Origin: a virus
Direction: 5' to 3' (one strand)
DNA: 23,502 nucleotides
Virus record (IMG/VR): IMGVR_UViG_3300049726_000132
Coordinates: 1 to 23,502 of that record
The notes below the pieces were generated by a model. That model searched no databases. It was not told the DNA's origin and saw only the letters and a program-made list of their open reading frames with translations. This document shows, one piece after another, positions 13,902-21,502 of this stretch. The position numbers and the translations under genes are program-made. Each line of letters starts with the position of its first letter. Within the stretch, counting starts at the first letter, position 1.

Positions 13902-14605
13902 AAGTTGAACCACGGACTCAACCGGGTAAGGTCCGCGTTTCCGTTCCCGTGAAACAGGCAGGGATTTTCCCCCGTTTCAACCGCTTTGATCCGGCCATTT
14001 TCAAAGACCAAATGGTCCATCGAATCCATGTTGCAGCAGTAGAGCAGCGAACATTTGTTGTCGAGGGTGATAGGCAGTTGCTTGGACAAAAACAGGTCAA
14101 CGCAAATGCCACTGTCGCACTGTTTGTTTACCTTGGCCGGGTCGGCATTTTCCTTGGACCGCGCCGCCAGAACTTCGGCCAGCTTCAAGGCGTGTTCGGT
14201 GGTGGCCATCCACATGCCGGCGTTGAGAAACCGGGTCTTGTACGGTGACGGCGGATAGAGTTCAGCTTGTTCCTGTTTCGGCCAGCAGTAGCGTTCGGTC
14301 CCGAAAACGATGGGGCTGTTCAGGGCCTCATACTTGGCCAGGATTTCGTCCCAGCCGGCAGCGAACAGGATGTCGTAGGCATCGCAAAACAGGAAGTGCG
14401 TGTATTCGGCGGCGTGGTCCCGGACAAAGCGGGCCTGGGCCGCGCTCTTGCGCCACCAGGGGATTTCGTACCATTCCCGGCCCGGCCACAATTCGGGGTC
14501 GGCATTCATGGGGGTGATGCCGTGGCGCTTGGCGGTGGCCATGAAGGCGTTGAAATGTTTGCGGGCGTCACACCACGTTGAGACACAGACAGGTTTGGCG
14601 TTCAT
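13898..14605 (-). CDS. PLOD / procollagen-type glycosyltransferase (235 aa)
   Basis: Key signature: FLFCDAYDILFAAGWDEI with D-A-Y-D at 75-78 (metal/donor site), PIVFGTERYCWPKQE with CWP at 107-109, FLNAGMWMA at 126-134 and a late LFHGNG (218-222). This set (DAYD, CWP, LN(A/S)G, HGNG) is the hallmark of the glycosyltransferase domain of procollagen galactosyl/lysyl-hydroxylase glucosyltransferases and its microbial relatives. It likely moves a hexose onto a hydroxylated or other acceptor. It is coupled by ATGA on both sides. A collagen-like protein is encoded in the same window (124-966), which raises the acceptor question; no lysyl hydroxylase is visible. Confidence 0.85.
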   Translation of the reverse strand: MNAKPVCVSTWCDARKHFNAFMATAKRHGITPMNADPELWPGREWYEIPWWRKSAAQARFVRDHAAEYTHFLFCDAYDILFAAGWDEILAKYEALNSPIVFGTERYCWPKQEQAELYPPSPYKTRFLNAGMWMATTEHALKLAEVLAARSKENADPAKVNKQCDSGICVDLFLSKQLPITLDNKCSLLYCCNMDSMDHLVFENGRIKAVETGENPCLFHGNGNADLTRLSPWFNL

Positions 14606-15330
14606 ATTACATCACTCAGTTTTCTTTTGGAAATTTCTTCAAACCAACCTGCGCCATGATGGTCGGTCCATGAAGGGGCGCAATTGGTTCCCAGATTCAG
14701 ACGGCGGCAGCGGTCGGGCACTCTGGCCCAATTGCGGTTATGGCGCTGGCGCAGATAATCCATTCCCAGACAACGGTAGTGGAGCAGCTTCAATTCGACC
14801 TGGTCGCTGGGCCGGAGTTTGACGGCGTCCTGGTCGTAACTGTGACGGCCTACGGTCCACTTCATCCCGGCCCGAAAAACCGCCGGCTTGGACCAGACAT
14901 CATCATAAAATCCGGTTTTGATCTCATCGTAAATCTGGCCGCTGGTGGTCGGGAAATGGTCCGAAACCATCGTGTACCCCTGAATCCGGGGCAGGTCCAC
15001 CCCCTCTTTCCGAAAGCGCGCCAACACTTCCAAAATGTTCGGGTGATAAATGAATTCATCGGCGTCAATCCAGATAACCCAATCGGCTTTGCCGATGGCT
15101 TCCTGCCAATGCGTGTTGGCAAAGTCCAGGAATTCGTCATCCACAATTCCGTGCGTGCCCGGCCAGTCCCGAAGTTCAGCCTTGGGACAGGCGGCAATCA
15201 ACTGCCGTGTCCCGTCATCACTTTGGTCGTCGTAGAAAATTAGTTTGTCAACGAACGTGGTGTAGTGCCGTAGAATATACGGCATCAAGCGCGCCTCATT
15301 CCGGCAGATGCAAAAGAGCCAGACATTCAT
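14602..15330 (-). CDS. Family-2-like glycosyltransferase B (242 aa), paralogue of A
   Basis: Starts at ATG 15330 (MNVWLFCICRNEARLMPYIL), an ATGA overlap with the methyltransferase upstream; the longer reading to 15432 would run into that gene. DDQSDDGT at 34-41, WVIWIDADEFIYHP with IDADEF at 88-93, and a later GRHSYDQDAV. Same length, start sequence and motif spacing as 12973-13704, but with a classical D-x-D (DAD) here. The pair probably arose by duplication and may add different sugars or act in sequence. Confidence 0.9.
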   Translation of the reverse strand: MNVWLFCICRNEARLMPYILRHYTTFVDKLIFYDDQSDDGTRQLIAACPKAELRDWPGTHGIVDDEFLDFANTHWQEAIGKADWVIWIDADEFIYHPNILEVLARFRKEGVDLPRIQGYTMVSDHFPTTSGQIYDEIKTGFYDDVWSKPAVFRAGMKWTVGRHSYDQDAVKLRPSDQVELKLLHYRCLGMDYLRQRHNRNWARVPDRCRRLNLGTNCAPSWTDHHGAGWFEEISKRKLSDVI

Positions 15331-15947
15331 ACGCGAAGGATGCCAATGCCGCCGTGGGGGACAACGCCCCGGTATGCCCGGTGAGTTTCGTTGGCGATAA
15401 TTTCTTCTTTCGGGCAGGTCAATTCCTTCCAAAACCGGGCGGTTTGCACATTGGCTTGTTGTTCCCCGTGCGGGCCAAGATTGGCCAGCGGATTGATGTC
15501 ATGGAAACAAATCCAGCCACCGGGCCGGACCAGGGGTTTCCAGATTTTGAACTCGCTGACATCGTCCTCGTAGCAATGGCCATCGTCAATGAACAACAAG
15601 TCAATCGGGCCGCCCAGCATTTTCATAATAGGTTCGGCGCAGCCCAGCAGGCGTGCGTCGGTTAAAACAAATTCCAAATTGCGGCCATACGGGATCACGC
15701 CGGAAGTGTCGTAGTGGTCAATGTCCACAGTAATAGTCTTGCCTTCGGTGACCTGGCTCAACAGCGCGGCCTGGCAGCCCTTGTAGGTGCCGAGTTCCAC
15801 GGTGCGTTGCGGTTTCAACTCGTTGAGTACCTTCGAGAAAAAAGCGCGCAATTCCCATTCGTGTTGCTGGATGTCGCCCCGGTCCAGGAACACACGCAAG
15901 GCCGTTTCCATGCAGTCGGGCAACCTCAGTTCCGGGGGCAGGTTCAT
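15327..15947 (-). CDS. Class I SAM-dependent methyltransferase 1 (206 aa)
   Basis: Start ATG 15947 (MNLPPELRLPDCMETALRVF) by ATGA overlap with methyltransferase 2; the extension to 16049 is not needed. Rossmann motif I ELGTYKG at 51-57, the acidic end of strand 2 (ITVDIDHYD), DLLFIDDGHCYEDDVSEFKI as the strand-4/active segment and GGWICFHDI. This is the Methyltransf_24 (small-molecule O-methyltransferase-like) pattern, often seen beside glycosyltransferases where sugars or acyl groups are methylated. It is a paralogue in type, though not close in sequence, to the next gene. Confidence 0.88.
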   Translation of the reverse strand: MNLPPELRLPDCMETALRVFLDRGDIQQHEWELRAFFSKVLNELKPQRTVELGTYKGCQAALLSQVTEGKTITVDIDHYDTSGVIPYGRNLEFVLTDARLLGCAEPIMKMLGGPIDLLFIDDGHCYEDDVSEFKIWKPLVRPGGWICFHDINPLANLGPHGEQQANVQTARFWKELTCPKEEIIANETHRAYRGVVPHGGIGILRV

Positions 15948-16600
15948 GGTTTGATGACCAGCCGTTTCTCGGCTTCGGCGTGGATCAGCCCTGCCAGGTC
16001 CATGCGGTCGGCAAATCGGTTCCAATCCGTCACCACATCGGGAAACCACCGGCTCACGTCATCCACCAGCAACGCCCCGCCACTGGCCAGTAACGGCCAA
16101 TAGGTTTCGTAATCGCGCAAGACATCGCCAGCCTCGTGCGAGCCGTCCACATAAATCATCTGGGCGAGGATGCCATGAGCGGCCAGGTAACGGGCGGCAT
16201 TGGCGGAATCCAAGGCCAGCGGGATAATCATGTCCTGGTGTCCGTACTTGATGACGTTGGAAATAAATTCGTAGTAGAGCGCGGGCCGGCCAAAGTGGTA
16301 ATGCAGTTTCTCACGGGCCTTGGTCCAGTGGTCGAAACCGCCGTACCAGGTATCCACACAGATAATGGCGGCATCCAACTTTTTGGCCTTGCAAAGTTTT
16401 GCCATGTGCAGGGCGCTGCCGCCCAAAAAAGTTCCCACTTCGATGATGATGCCGGGCTGGCTCTGGTCAATGGCCCGCTCGAAAATGGGCACGGTCGAGC
16501 CGTCCGTGTTTTCGTAGCCCGCCCATTGTGCGGCGGGGAAATTGGTGTAGGGATCAACGCCGGGCAACAGGTGTTCGGAAATGGTTCGGGCCAAGCTCAT
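15944..16600 (-). CDS. Class I SAM-dependent methyltransferase 2 (218 aa)
   Basis: Start ATG 16600 (MSLARTISEHLLPGVDPYTN) by ATGA overlap with the radical SAM gene. Motif I EVGTFLGGSA at 54-63, AAIICVDTWYGGFDHW (strand 2 acidic end), IYVDGSHEAGDVLRDYETYW and GGALLVDDVSRWFPDV. This is like CmcI/cephalosporin-hydroxylase-type or Methyltransf_24 proteins that methylate small molecules or sugars. The long insertion between the D-T-W and the second acidic motif is usual for the group. It is the second methyltransferase in tandem, suggesting two methylation steps. Confidence 0.88.
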   Translation of the reverse strand: MSLARTISEHLLPGVDPYTNFPAAQWAGYENTDGSTVPIFERAIDQSQPGIIIEVGTFLGGSALHMAKLCKAKKLDAAIICVDTWYGGFDHWTKAREKLHYHFGRPALYYEFISNVIKYGHQDMIIPLALDSANAARYLAAHGILAQMIYVDGSHEAGDVLRDYETYWPLLASGGALLVDDVSRWFPDVVTDWNRFADRMDLAGLIHAEAEKRLVIKP

Positions 16601-17367
16601 ACGGTGGCTTCTTTCATCCACTCTTCGCGGTTAAAGGTTTCATGCCAACTGTTCCGGCTGTTGTTCGCCCCGGCACAATGGGTGCAACTGACCAGGGGTG
16701 TGCGGCGGGCCAGGAATTCGGCGGCCGATTTTTCCGTGAGGCCGGCCAGCGGCAAGCCGTCAACGTGCGGGTCCAGTCCCCAAAACTGTTCCGGGAAAAA
16801 AGCGGCGAGCGGACAATGATAAAAATAGCCTTCGTGGATGGTGTAACAGGTCTTGCAGGGGCAAACATTCCAGACGCCCGCGCCGCCGTCCTTTTGTTCA
16901 TAAAACAGTTTCCAAAAAATGGGGGTGTTGCCGGGCCGGACTTCAAACCCGTACTGTTCGGCCTTGCGGGTCGGTTCTTCCAGCGTTTTCACGTCCAAAT
17001 TTGCATAGACCGATACCCGGAATTCGAGTTTTTTGTCACCGACTTTCATTTGGCCGCATTTGCGGAAAAATTCTTCGGGCATTTTGTGCAGCAGTCTGCC
17101 GTTGGAGAGGAAACCGTGTTGATCCGCAATGCCGGAATCTTTGGCCACGTCCATCAGTTCCATGACGCGGGGATGCAAAAGCGGTTCACCGCCTTGCAGA
17201 CAGAGAAAACCAATATGCAGCCTGGGCGACAAGGCAGCCAGGTCGCGCCGCAAAGTTTCCGGGTCCATGAAATAGGGTTTAGCCAGGGGCGAGCCGTGAT
17301 TGCAGTAGGCACAATGATTGTTGCAATGGCGGCAAACATTGATTTCGCACTTGTCTATGAAAATCAT
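16597..17367 (-). CDS. Radical SAM protein with C-terminal (SPASM-like) cysteine cluster
   Basis: 256 residues. C15-x3-C19-x2-C22 (CNNHCAYC) binds the 4Fe-4S cluster that cleaves SAM; C12 lies just before. It then has the SAM-contacting GGEP in FLCLQGGEPLLHP. The C-terminal half has CPCKTC, YHCPL, and near the end CTHC, a Cys pattern like SPASM/twitch auxiliary clusters. Such enzymes make carbon-centred radicals on peptides, sugars or other substrates. The substrate here is not shown by sequence; context suggests a glycan or glycopeptide target, with oxygen-sensitive chemistry. 2-base gap to the next glycosyltransferase gene and ATGA with methyltransferase 2. Confidence 0.88.
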   Translation of the reverse strand: MIFIDKCEINVCRHCNNHCAYCNHGSPLAKPYFMDPETLRRDLAALSPRLHIGFLCLQGGEPLLHPRVMELMDVAKDSGIADQHGFLSNGRLLHKMPEEFFRKCGQMKVGDKKLEFRVSVYANLDVKTLEEPTRKAEQYGFEVRPGNTPIFWKLFYEQKDGGAGVWNVCPCKTCYTIHEGYFYHCPLAAFFPEQFWGLDPHVDGLPLAGLTEKSAAEFLARRTPLVSCTHCAGANNSRNSWHETFNREEWMKEATV

Positions 17368-17369
17368 AA

Positions 17370-18173
17370 TCAGGTCAATCCGAGTTGATAGAGCATTTGA
17401 ATGGCGGTGACGGTTTTTTTCTCACCCTTAACCCAAATGTCCTGCGGCTGGTCGAGGGCGCCGTGGGACCAGAACTGTTGCAGATGGTTGGGGGGCGTAA
17501 CGTGGTCGTCCATTTGTTCGACCAAGTGGTATTGGTCCCGGAAAAGTTGCATCGCCACGTTGCCCAAGGTGACGTATTCACAAAAGCCCTGGGGGAATTG
17601 GTTGCGGCAGGCGCGGATGTAATCAGGCACCGGCTGGCCGGTCTTTTGTTCCATCAACTGGCGCGCGGCGGCGTACAGGCCGCGATGATAAACTTCCGGG
17701 TGACAGCGCATGGTTTCGTAATGCACGGGGAACGGCAGGCATTTGGCGGTGGCTTCCTGCCAGCGGACGACGCCGGGATGGCGGGCACCGATGAAGTTGA
17801 AATTTTCAAAGCGCAAAATCGGTTTGCCGTCTTTGATGTAGGTGTCCGGGGTGACGGGTTCGGTAAAAACACAGTCGGGGTCAATGTGAGCGACGAAATC
17901 AGCTTGGGGACACCATTCGTCGGCGTGCATGACCTGGTTCATGTGCCAGACCATACCCAAGCCGGGCCATTCATCAGCACCCAGACAGATGACGGGCAAG
18001 TCAGCGGTGCCGGGCACTTCGGCCACGAGGTTTTCCAAAGCAACCCGGTCCTCGGCTGGGACCAAAATCCGAAAACCATTAAAACCCTGGGCGAACTTCA
18101 CCGCCGAGCGCAGACAGTATTTGAGCCAGGTGAAATCCTTGACACAGGTACAGGTAAAAAATTGGGTGGTCAT
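17370..18173 (-). CDS. Glycosyltransferase-like protein (267 aa), DxD type
   Basis: Starts MTTQFFTCTCVKDFTWLKYC; the central DFVAHIDPDCVFTEPV holds a D-x-D-C motif (about 96-100) like nucleotide-sugar-binding sites, and NFIGARHPGV may be the acceptor side. Overall pattern recalls DUF6492-like phage/bacterial glycosyltransferases. The rest includes a Cys/Tyr-rich stretch and a C-terminal helix. Coupled by ATGA to the two-domain gene upstream (18170-18173). Confidence in the fold is fair; the sugar and acceptor cannot be read from sequence. Confidence 0.75.
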   Translation of the reverse strand: MTTQFFTCTCVKDFTWLKYCLRSAVKFAQGFNGFRILVPAEDRVALENLVAEVPGTADLPVICLGADEWPGLGMVWHMNQVMHADEWCPQADFVAHIDPDCVFTEPVTPDTYIKDGKPILRFENFNFIGARHPGVVRWQEATAKCLPFPVHYETMRCHPEVYHRGLYAAARQLMEQKTGQPVPDYIRACRNQFPQGFCEYVTLGNVAMQLFRDQYHLVEQMDDHVTPPNHLQQFWSHGALDQPQDIWVKGEKKTVTAIQMLYQLGLT

Positions 18174-19591
18174 TTTTGCGCCTGTTTTTTAGCACGGAGT
18201 TGGTCAATGAGCGAGCCGTCTTTGCAGCGGTGGAACAGGACGGCGTCGGGCGGAATCCAGAGGTCCACCGAGCCGGGCGTTGAGAAGTGCGCGGGCGGTC
18301 CCTGGCTGGGATGCAGTGTCCCGTTGACCATGCCCCAGCGGTGACAGAAAATCCGGCTGCAATCGTGCGTGCGGCCTACGAGGTCGGGAGTCATGGACGT
18401 GTCCCAGGACACGTCGGAGGCGCACATGGCGCGGGGGGAGAGATTGGCGAAGTTGGCGGGGTAAATGGCGGTGCCGTTCATGTGCCCGGCTTCGGGGATC
18501 ACCGGCCCCATAACCGGCTGACCGCAATTCTGATATTCCAGCCAGAGCGAGGGCAGCCAGTTGGGTTTGACCGGGACACAATCCGCCTCGAACCAGAGCC
18601 AGGGGCGGTGCAATTCGGCCTGGATGTGTTGAGCCGTGGAACTGAACGTGACATTGCAGGCATCCGGCCAGGTTTCGTGGATAGGCCGGGGATAGGTGAA
18701 TTCATAGACCTTGCGGAAGGCGTGTTGCGCCGCGTCACGCAGGCGTAACAGCCAGACCGGACCCAGGCTGGGGTCAGAAGAAATGAGGCAATCAAATGGG
18801 TTTTGAACGTCCAACTCCACCATCCATTCCAGACATTTAAGCATGATGGCCGCGTCCTTGACGCATACCGGCAGGGCAACCAGGAGTTGGGGGGATTGAT
18901 GGCGCAAGAGTTCAATCAGGGTGCCGTCCTTGTTGCGATGGAAAAGCACGGCCTGGGGGTCGAGTTGGTCCAGGGTGAAGGCGTGGCGGGGCGCACCTTT
19001 TTTAGTGTCACGAAAAGTGGGGGGCAAACCCGGCTCGCCCCAGAATTGTTGGATCAGGGGTGTGTGTTCAACGTAATCAATCGCGTTGCGGGAAAGTTGC
19101 ACGTCGAACGCCTCGGCCACGTCGCGGTAAAACACCAGGGCGTTGTCGGGATAAACGGCAATGCCGGTCATCATTTTAACCGGGCAGTCCGCGCGGGTGC
19201 AGGTGTACCGGGCGGCGAGAAAATCAGCCACCGTGTTTTGATAGGCTTTGTCGAGGGCATCGAGCCAGCCGGTTTTCAGCGGGACCGCGTCGGGTTCTAA
19301 CCAGAGCCAGCCATCTATGTCGTGGACCGAGCAATGCTGGGCGGCAGTGATCCAGAGCGAATTGCTGCCGGCGATCCAACCCGTCACGGACTGGCCATTG
19401 GTGATAAATTCAACGTGGTCGAAACTTTCACTGACCCGGTCAATGATGGCCTTGGCATGGGGCCAGGATAGGCCGGCGTCGGCGACAACCAGGGCCGAGT
19501 GACCGGGACAGCCGCCGAGTTGCTTGATCCACCGGAGCAGGTTGAGCAGCAAAAAAGTGTCCCCGTCATGGACTGGAAAGACGCAGAGCAT
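18170..19591 (-). CDS. Tandem (duplicated) glycosyltransferase, two similar domains (473 aa)
   Basis: Two halves of one design: in the first, GWLWLEPDAVP (EPDAVP at 99-104) and AVLFHRNKDGTLIELLR (214-230); in the second, PWLWFEADCVP (EADCVP at 335-340) and AVLFHRCKDGSLIDQLR (450-466). Both have a Trp-rich strand before an E-x-D-x-V-P motif and a final FHRxKDG(T/S)LI box. So the gene is an internal duplication and fusion, like two-domain synthases that alternate or act one after the other. The first domain retains a full central region; the second has a shorter approach but all boxes. Two active sites might build a disaccharide unit. TGATG one-base overlap with the upstream DUF7694-like gene. 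Confidence 0.85.
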   Translation of the reverse strand: MLCVFPVHDGDTFLLLNLLRWIKQLGGCPGHSALVVADAGLSWPHAKAIIDRVSESFDHVEFITNGQSVTGWIAGSNSLWITAAQHCSVHDIDGWLWLEPDAVPLKTGWLDALDKAYQNTVADFLAARYTCTRADCPVKMMTGIAVYPDNALVFYRDVAEAFDVQLSRNAIDYVEHTPLIQQFWGEPGLPPTFRDTKKGAPRHAFTLDQLDPQAVLFHRNKDGTLIELLRHQSPQLLVALPVCVKDAAIMLKCLEWMVELDVQNPFDCLISSDPSLGPVWLLRLRDAAQHAFRKVYEFTYPRPIHETWPDACNVTFSSTAQHIQAELHRPWLWFEADCVPVKPNWLPSLWLEYQNCGQPVMGPVIPEAGHMNGTAIYPANFANLSPRAMCASDVSWDTSMTPDLVGRTHDCSRIFCHRWGMVNGTLHPSQGPPAHFSTPGSVDLWIPPDAVLFHRCKDGSLIDQLRAKKQAQK

Positions 19592-19971
19592 CAGGGTTTA
19601 TTTTCTTCGGTTTTGATGCCTACCAAGATAGCTGGCGGGACTGGAAAAACCCCATCAGTCGGTCTAAAAAGATGCAGGCAGCCGGGATGATTGTTTACAT
19701 ATTCACTTTTAGCGGGGTGAAATTGGACAACCCACTGGTCATCATCCCAAAACAACTTTTTAACTTTGCACATAATTTCCCAAGACGGGGTGAAGGTGCT
19801 GTTGGCGAGAGAAACAGAAACGTGCTGCCATCCCATTCCATCCGAGAAAATAATTTTTACCGGCAAACCATTGATGGGAATCATTGCTGTGCCGTTAAAT
19901 TCATCAGCCTCAGTATTAGCAAAAAAGCCTTCGCGGATACGATGACGGTTAATGGTTTTCCAATCGCTCAT
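19591..19971 (-). CDS. Small protein with a DUF7694-like pattern (126 aa)
   Basis: The pattern GWQHVSVSLANSTFTPSWEI, then VKKLFWDDDQWVVQFHPAKS and EYVNNHPGCLHLFRP matches what I recall as the DUF7694 domain seen in phages: 'GWEHVSVS...PtW..M..vK.lFw....vvQfHP....YvN..p.cLHLw'. No biochemical role is known. It begins at ATG 19971 without a visible Shine-Dalgarno and overlaps the two-domain glycosyltransferase by TGATG. It is the first gene of the glycosylation run when read on the minus strand, with a 6-base gap from the Cys-rich protein upstream. Confidence 0.75.
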   Translation of the reverse strand: MSDWKTINRHRIREGFFANTEADEFNGTAMIPINGLPVKIIFSDGMGWQHVSVSLANSTFTPSWEIMCKVKKLFWDDDQWVVQFHPAKSEYVNNHPGCLHLFRPTDGVFPVPPAILVGIKTEENKP

Positions 19972-19977
19972 GGCTGA

Positions 19978-20655
19978 TTATTTCAAAACCCAGCAATGGG
20001 GGTCAAGTGCGTCTTTGGTTTTGGGGATAAGATGCTTTTGGATGAGGGGCAGCGGGACGTGGACCTTGAGTTTGAGCGGGCACAAACAGGCTTCGCAAAT
20101 GCCGAGCTTGTCATCGGACGGTGTTTTCAATTCCAATTTTTGAGCAGTTTCAATGCGGCGGCGGATTTGTTCACTGGCAAAGATGGTGAACCAGCGGGTT
20201 AAATCGCCCAAGCCGTTTTGGGGACACGAGGCACAAATGGCCGCGCGCGGATCAGCTTCGGCGGCGGGAACCGTGGGATAGCCCTGGTCCTGCCATTCTT
20301 CCAGGAGTGAAACCCCGGCGGACAATTGCCGGATTTTATCCCCCACAACAACGAGTGGCTTTAGGAGGGTCGCTTTTTTTGTTTCCTGATGGACCGGCCC
20401 TCCTTTCTGAACCACATAAGCATCCGCACCGGAAATAGCCAAACAGCGCAAGGCGTTTTGCTGGTCAATGAAGTTGCCGATGGTGACCGGGTCCGTGGGC
20501 AAGTTCAGTTGCGGATTGCTGAGGGCAATACCCTGAAACCAGGCCACGGCCTCGTCGAAAGACCAGAATTGTTTGGGTTCTTTTTGGTTCGCCGCTGTGA
20601 TGGTTACCAAAAAGCCATTGGGCGGACATTCCTTACGCGATTTTAAGCGTGCCAT
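19978..20655 (-). CDS. Cys-rich phage hypothetical protein (225 aa)
   Basis: Starts MARLKSRKECPPNGFLVTIT. Distinct parts: a beta-type N-terminus (FLVTITAANQKEPKQFWSFD), a segment about 50-90 with NPQLNLPTDPVTIGNFIDQQ, then Cys clusters ICASCPQNGLGD and the GICEACLCPLKLKVHVPL end, closing with DPHCWVLK. The cysteine pairs (CASC, CEAC-LC, C near the end) suggest a zinc-binding module. I recognise the end pattern as a phage hypothetical, not a function. Its ATG (20653-20655) lies inside a hairpin (see 20648-20672). Confidence 0.75.
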   Translation of the reverse strand: MARLKSRKECPPNGFLVTITAANQKEPKQFWSFDEAVAWFQGIALSNPQLNLPTDPVTIGNFIDQQNALRCLAISGADAYVVQKGGPVHQETKKATLLKPLVVVGDKIRQLSAGVSLLEEWQDQGYPTVPAAEADPRAAICASCPQNGLGDLTRWFTIFASEQIRRRIETAQKLELKTPSDDKLGICEACLCPLKLKVHVPLPLIQKHLIPKTKDALDPHCWVLK

Positions 20656-20672
20656 GTTCAGAACGTGGCACG
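20648..20672. promoter_or_regulatory. Hairpin enclosing the start codon of the 225-residue gene
   Basis: CGTGCCA (20648-20654) pairs exactly with TGGCACG (20666-20672) around an 11-base loop. On the minus strand the stem contains most of the ATG of the gene starting at 20655, and the stop codon of the upstream gene (20658-20660) is in the loop. This geometry could hide the start until ribosomes translating the upstream gene open it. Confidence 0.4.
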
Positions 20673-20954
20673 GAAAAGATAAGTTTCAAGGCTTGGGCGG
20701 CAGTTTGTCAGACGTGCCAAAGATTTTCCGGGATGTGCCAGGGTTTCGCTTCGAATCGTTTTGAATGGCTTGCCAAACTTTTCCTCTACGCCACTCAGAA
20801 ACTGCTGCGCAAAGGATTTCGATGAACGTTCAGCTTTTCTCTTGTCGTCGGATTTCTGCTTGCGAGCAGCCGCAGAAGCCAACAACCGCTTTCCGGACGG
20901 TGTTCGCGTCCAAGGCGCCTTCTTCGTTTTTGGTTTGTAATTTTTTAGGCTCAT
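20658..20954 (-). CDS. Basic hypothetical protein (98 aa)
   Basis: Start ATG 20954 (MSLKNYKPKTKKAPWTRTPS) chosen by ATGA overlap with the upstream gene. Very rich in Lys/Arg (KKAPWTRTPSGKRLLASAAA, RKQKSDDKRKAERSSK), then SFAQQFLSGVEEKFGKPFKT. No motif known to me. A highly charged protein of this kind could bind nucleic acid. Base composition is poorer in GC than the glycosylation run. Confidence 0.6.
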   Translation of the reverse strand: MSLKNYKPKTKKAPWTRTPSGKRLLASAAARKQKSDDKRKAERSSKSFAQQFLSGVEEKFGKPFKTIRSETLAHPGKSLARLTNCRPSLETYLFRATF

Positions 20955-21232
20955 GGCGTTGCCGCGTAGCCGATCATGGCTTGTTGAATTTTCTGGCCGG
21001 CCAGGGTTGGCGAAATTGTCCACGAATTCCACGGCGTCCGGTAGCTACTGAACTGCATTTGAGGATGGCCCCGAAGTCGTATTATTATCACGGCATCAGC
21101 TTTTACCTTTGGCACGAACACGTTTGAGTTTTCAGGAATCAATTCGGCTGCCGCCTTATGGCGATAGAAATTACGAATCTTACTTGAAATATACGCCTTC
21201 TTTCCGTAACTGCTTGATTTGTAGCGGGCCAT
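20951..21232 (-). CDS. Hypothetical protein (93 aa)
   Basis: Starts MARYKSSSYGKKAYISSKIR; a basic N-terminal helix and a later IIIRLRGHPQMQFSSYRT. No family recognised. It starts only one base after the TAA of the Zn-ribbon gene (21234-21236) and ends with an ATGA overlap, so it is in the same transcript as genes on both sides. It lies just left of the first attC-type core (21270), so it is the phage-side neighbour of the cassette array or part of the same insert. Confidence 0.55.
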   Translation of the reverse strand: MARYKSSSYGKKAYISSKIRNFYRHKAAAELIPENSNVFVPKVKADAVIIIRLRGHPQMQFSSYRTPWNSWTISPTLAGQKIQQAMIGYAATP

Positions 21233-21233
21233 A

Positions 21234-21485
21234 TTATTCGTTTAATTTTGGGTGAGGCATATCTGCTTTGTTAGCTGCTAGTTGTTTTTCGAGATGTCGC
21301 TTTCGGCCACGGGCGACTGTCACGAGTATGATTGCCGACTGCCGGCGAGACTCCACTGATTCTCGCGGGTCTTTGAAGTATTTCATCGCTGGATGGTTGG
21401 CGAGGTATGCCTCGCAGTCATCACACAGCATGGTGTCCGTTGGCTTTTTGCCGCCGCAGGGGCAGCTTGTATTTTCGTAGCTCAT
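21234..21485 (-). CDS. Zn-ribbon-like small protein (83 aa), cassette A
   Basis: Begins MSYENTSCPCGGKKPTDTML with Cys8-Cys10 and CDDC (21, 24), a likely zinc site, followed by a hydrophobic/basic helix (SAIILVTVARGRKRHLEKQL). Function unknown. ATG at 21485 is 18 bases below the attC-1 inner boundary. The gene runs through the left core site GTTAGCT (21270-21276), so its last ~12 residues come from outside the cassette. It is oriented opposite to the attC polarity. Confidence 0.75.
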   Translation of the reverse strand: MSYENTSCPCGGKKPTDTMLCDDCEAYLANHPAMKYFKDPRESVESRRQSAIILVTVARGRKRHLEKQLAANKADMPHPKLNE

Positions 21486-21502
21486 ATCGTTTCCACGTTC
21501 GC

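Noticed and set aside
17385-18344. 319-residue plus-strand open frame
   Set aside because: Antisense to two glycosyltransferase genes with clear motifs; it has none itself.
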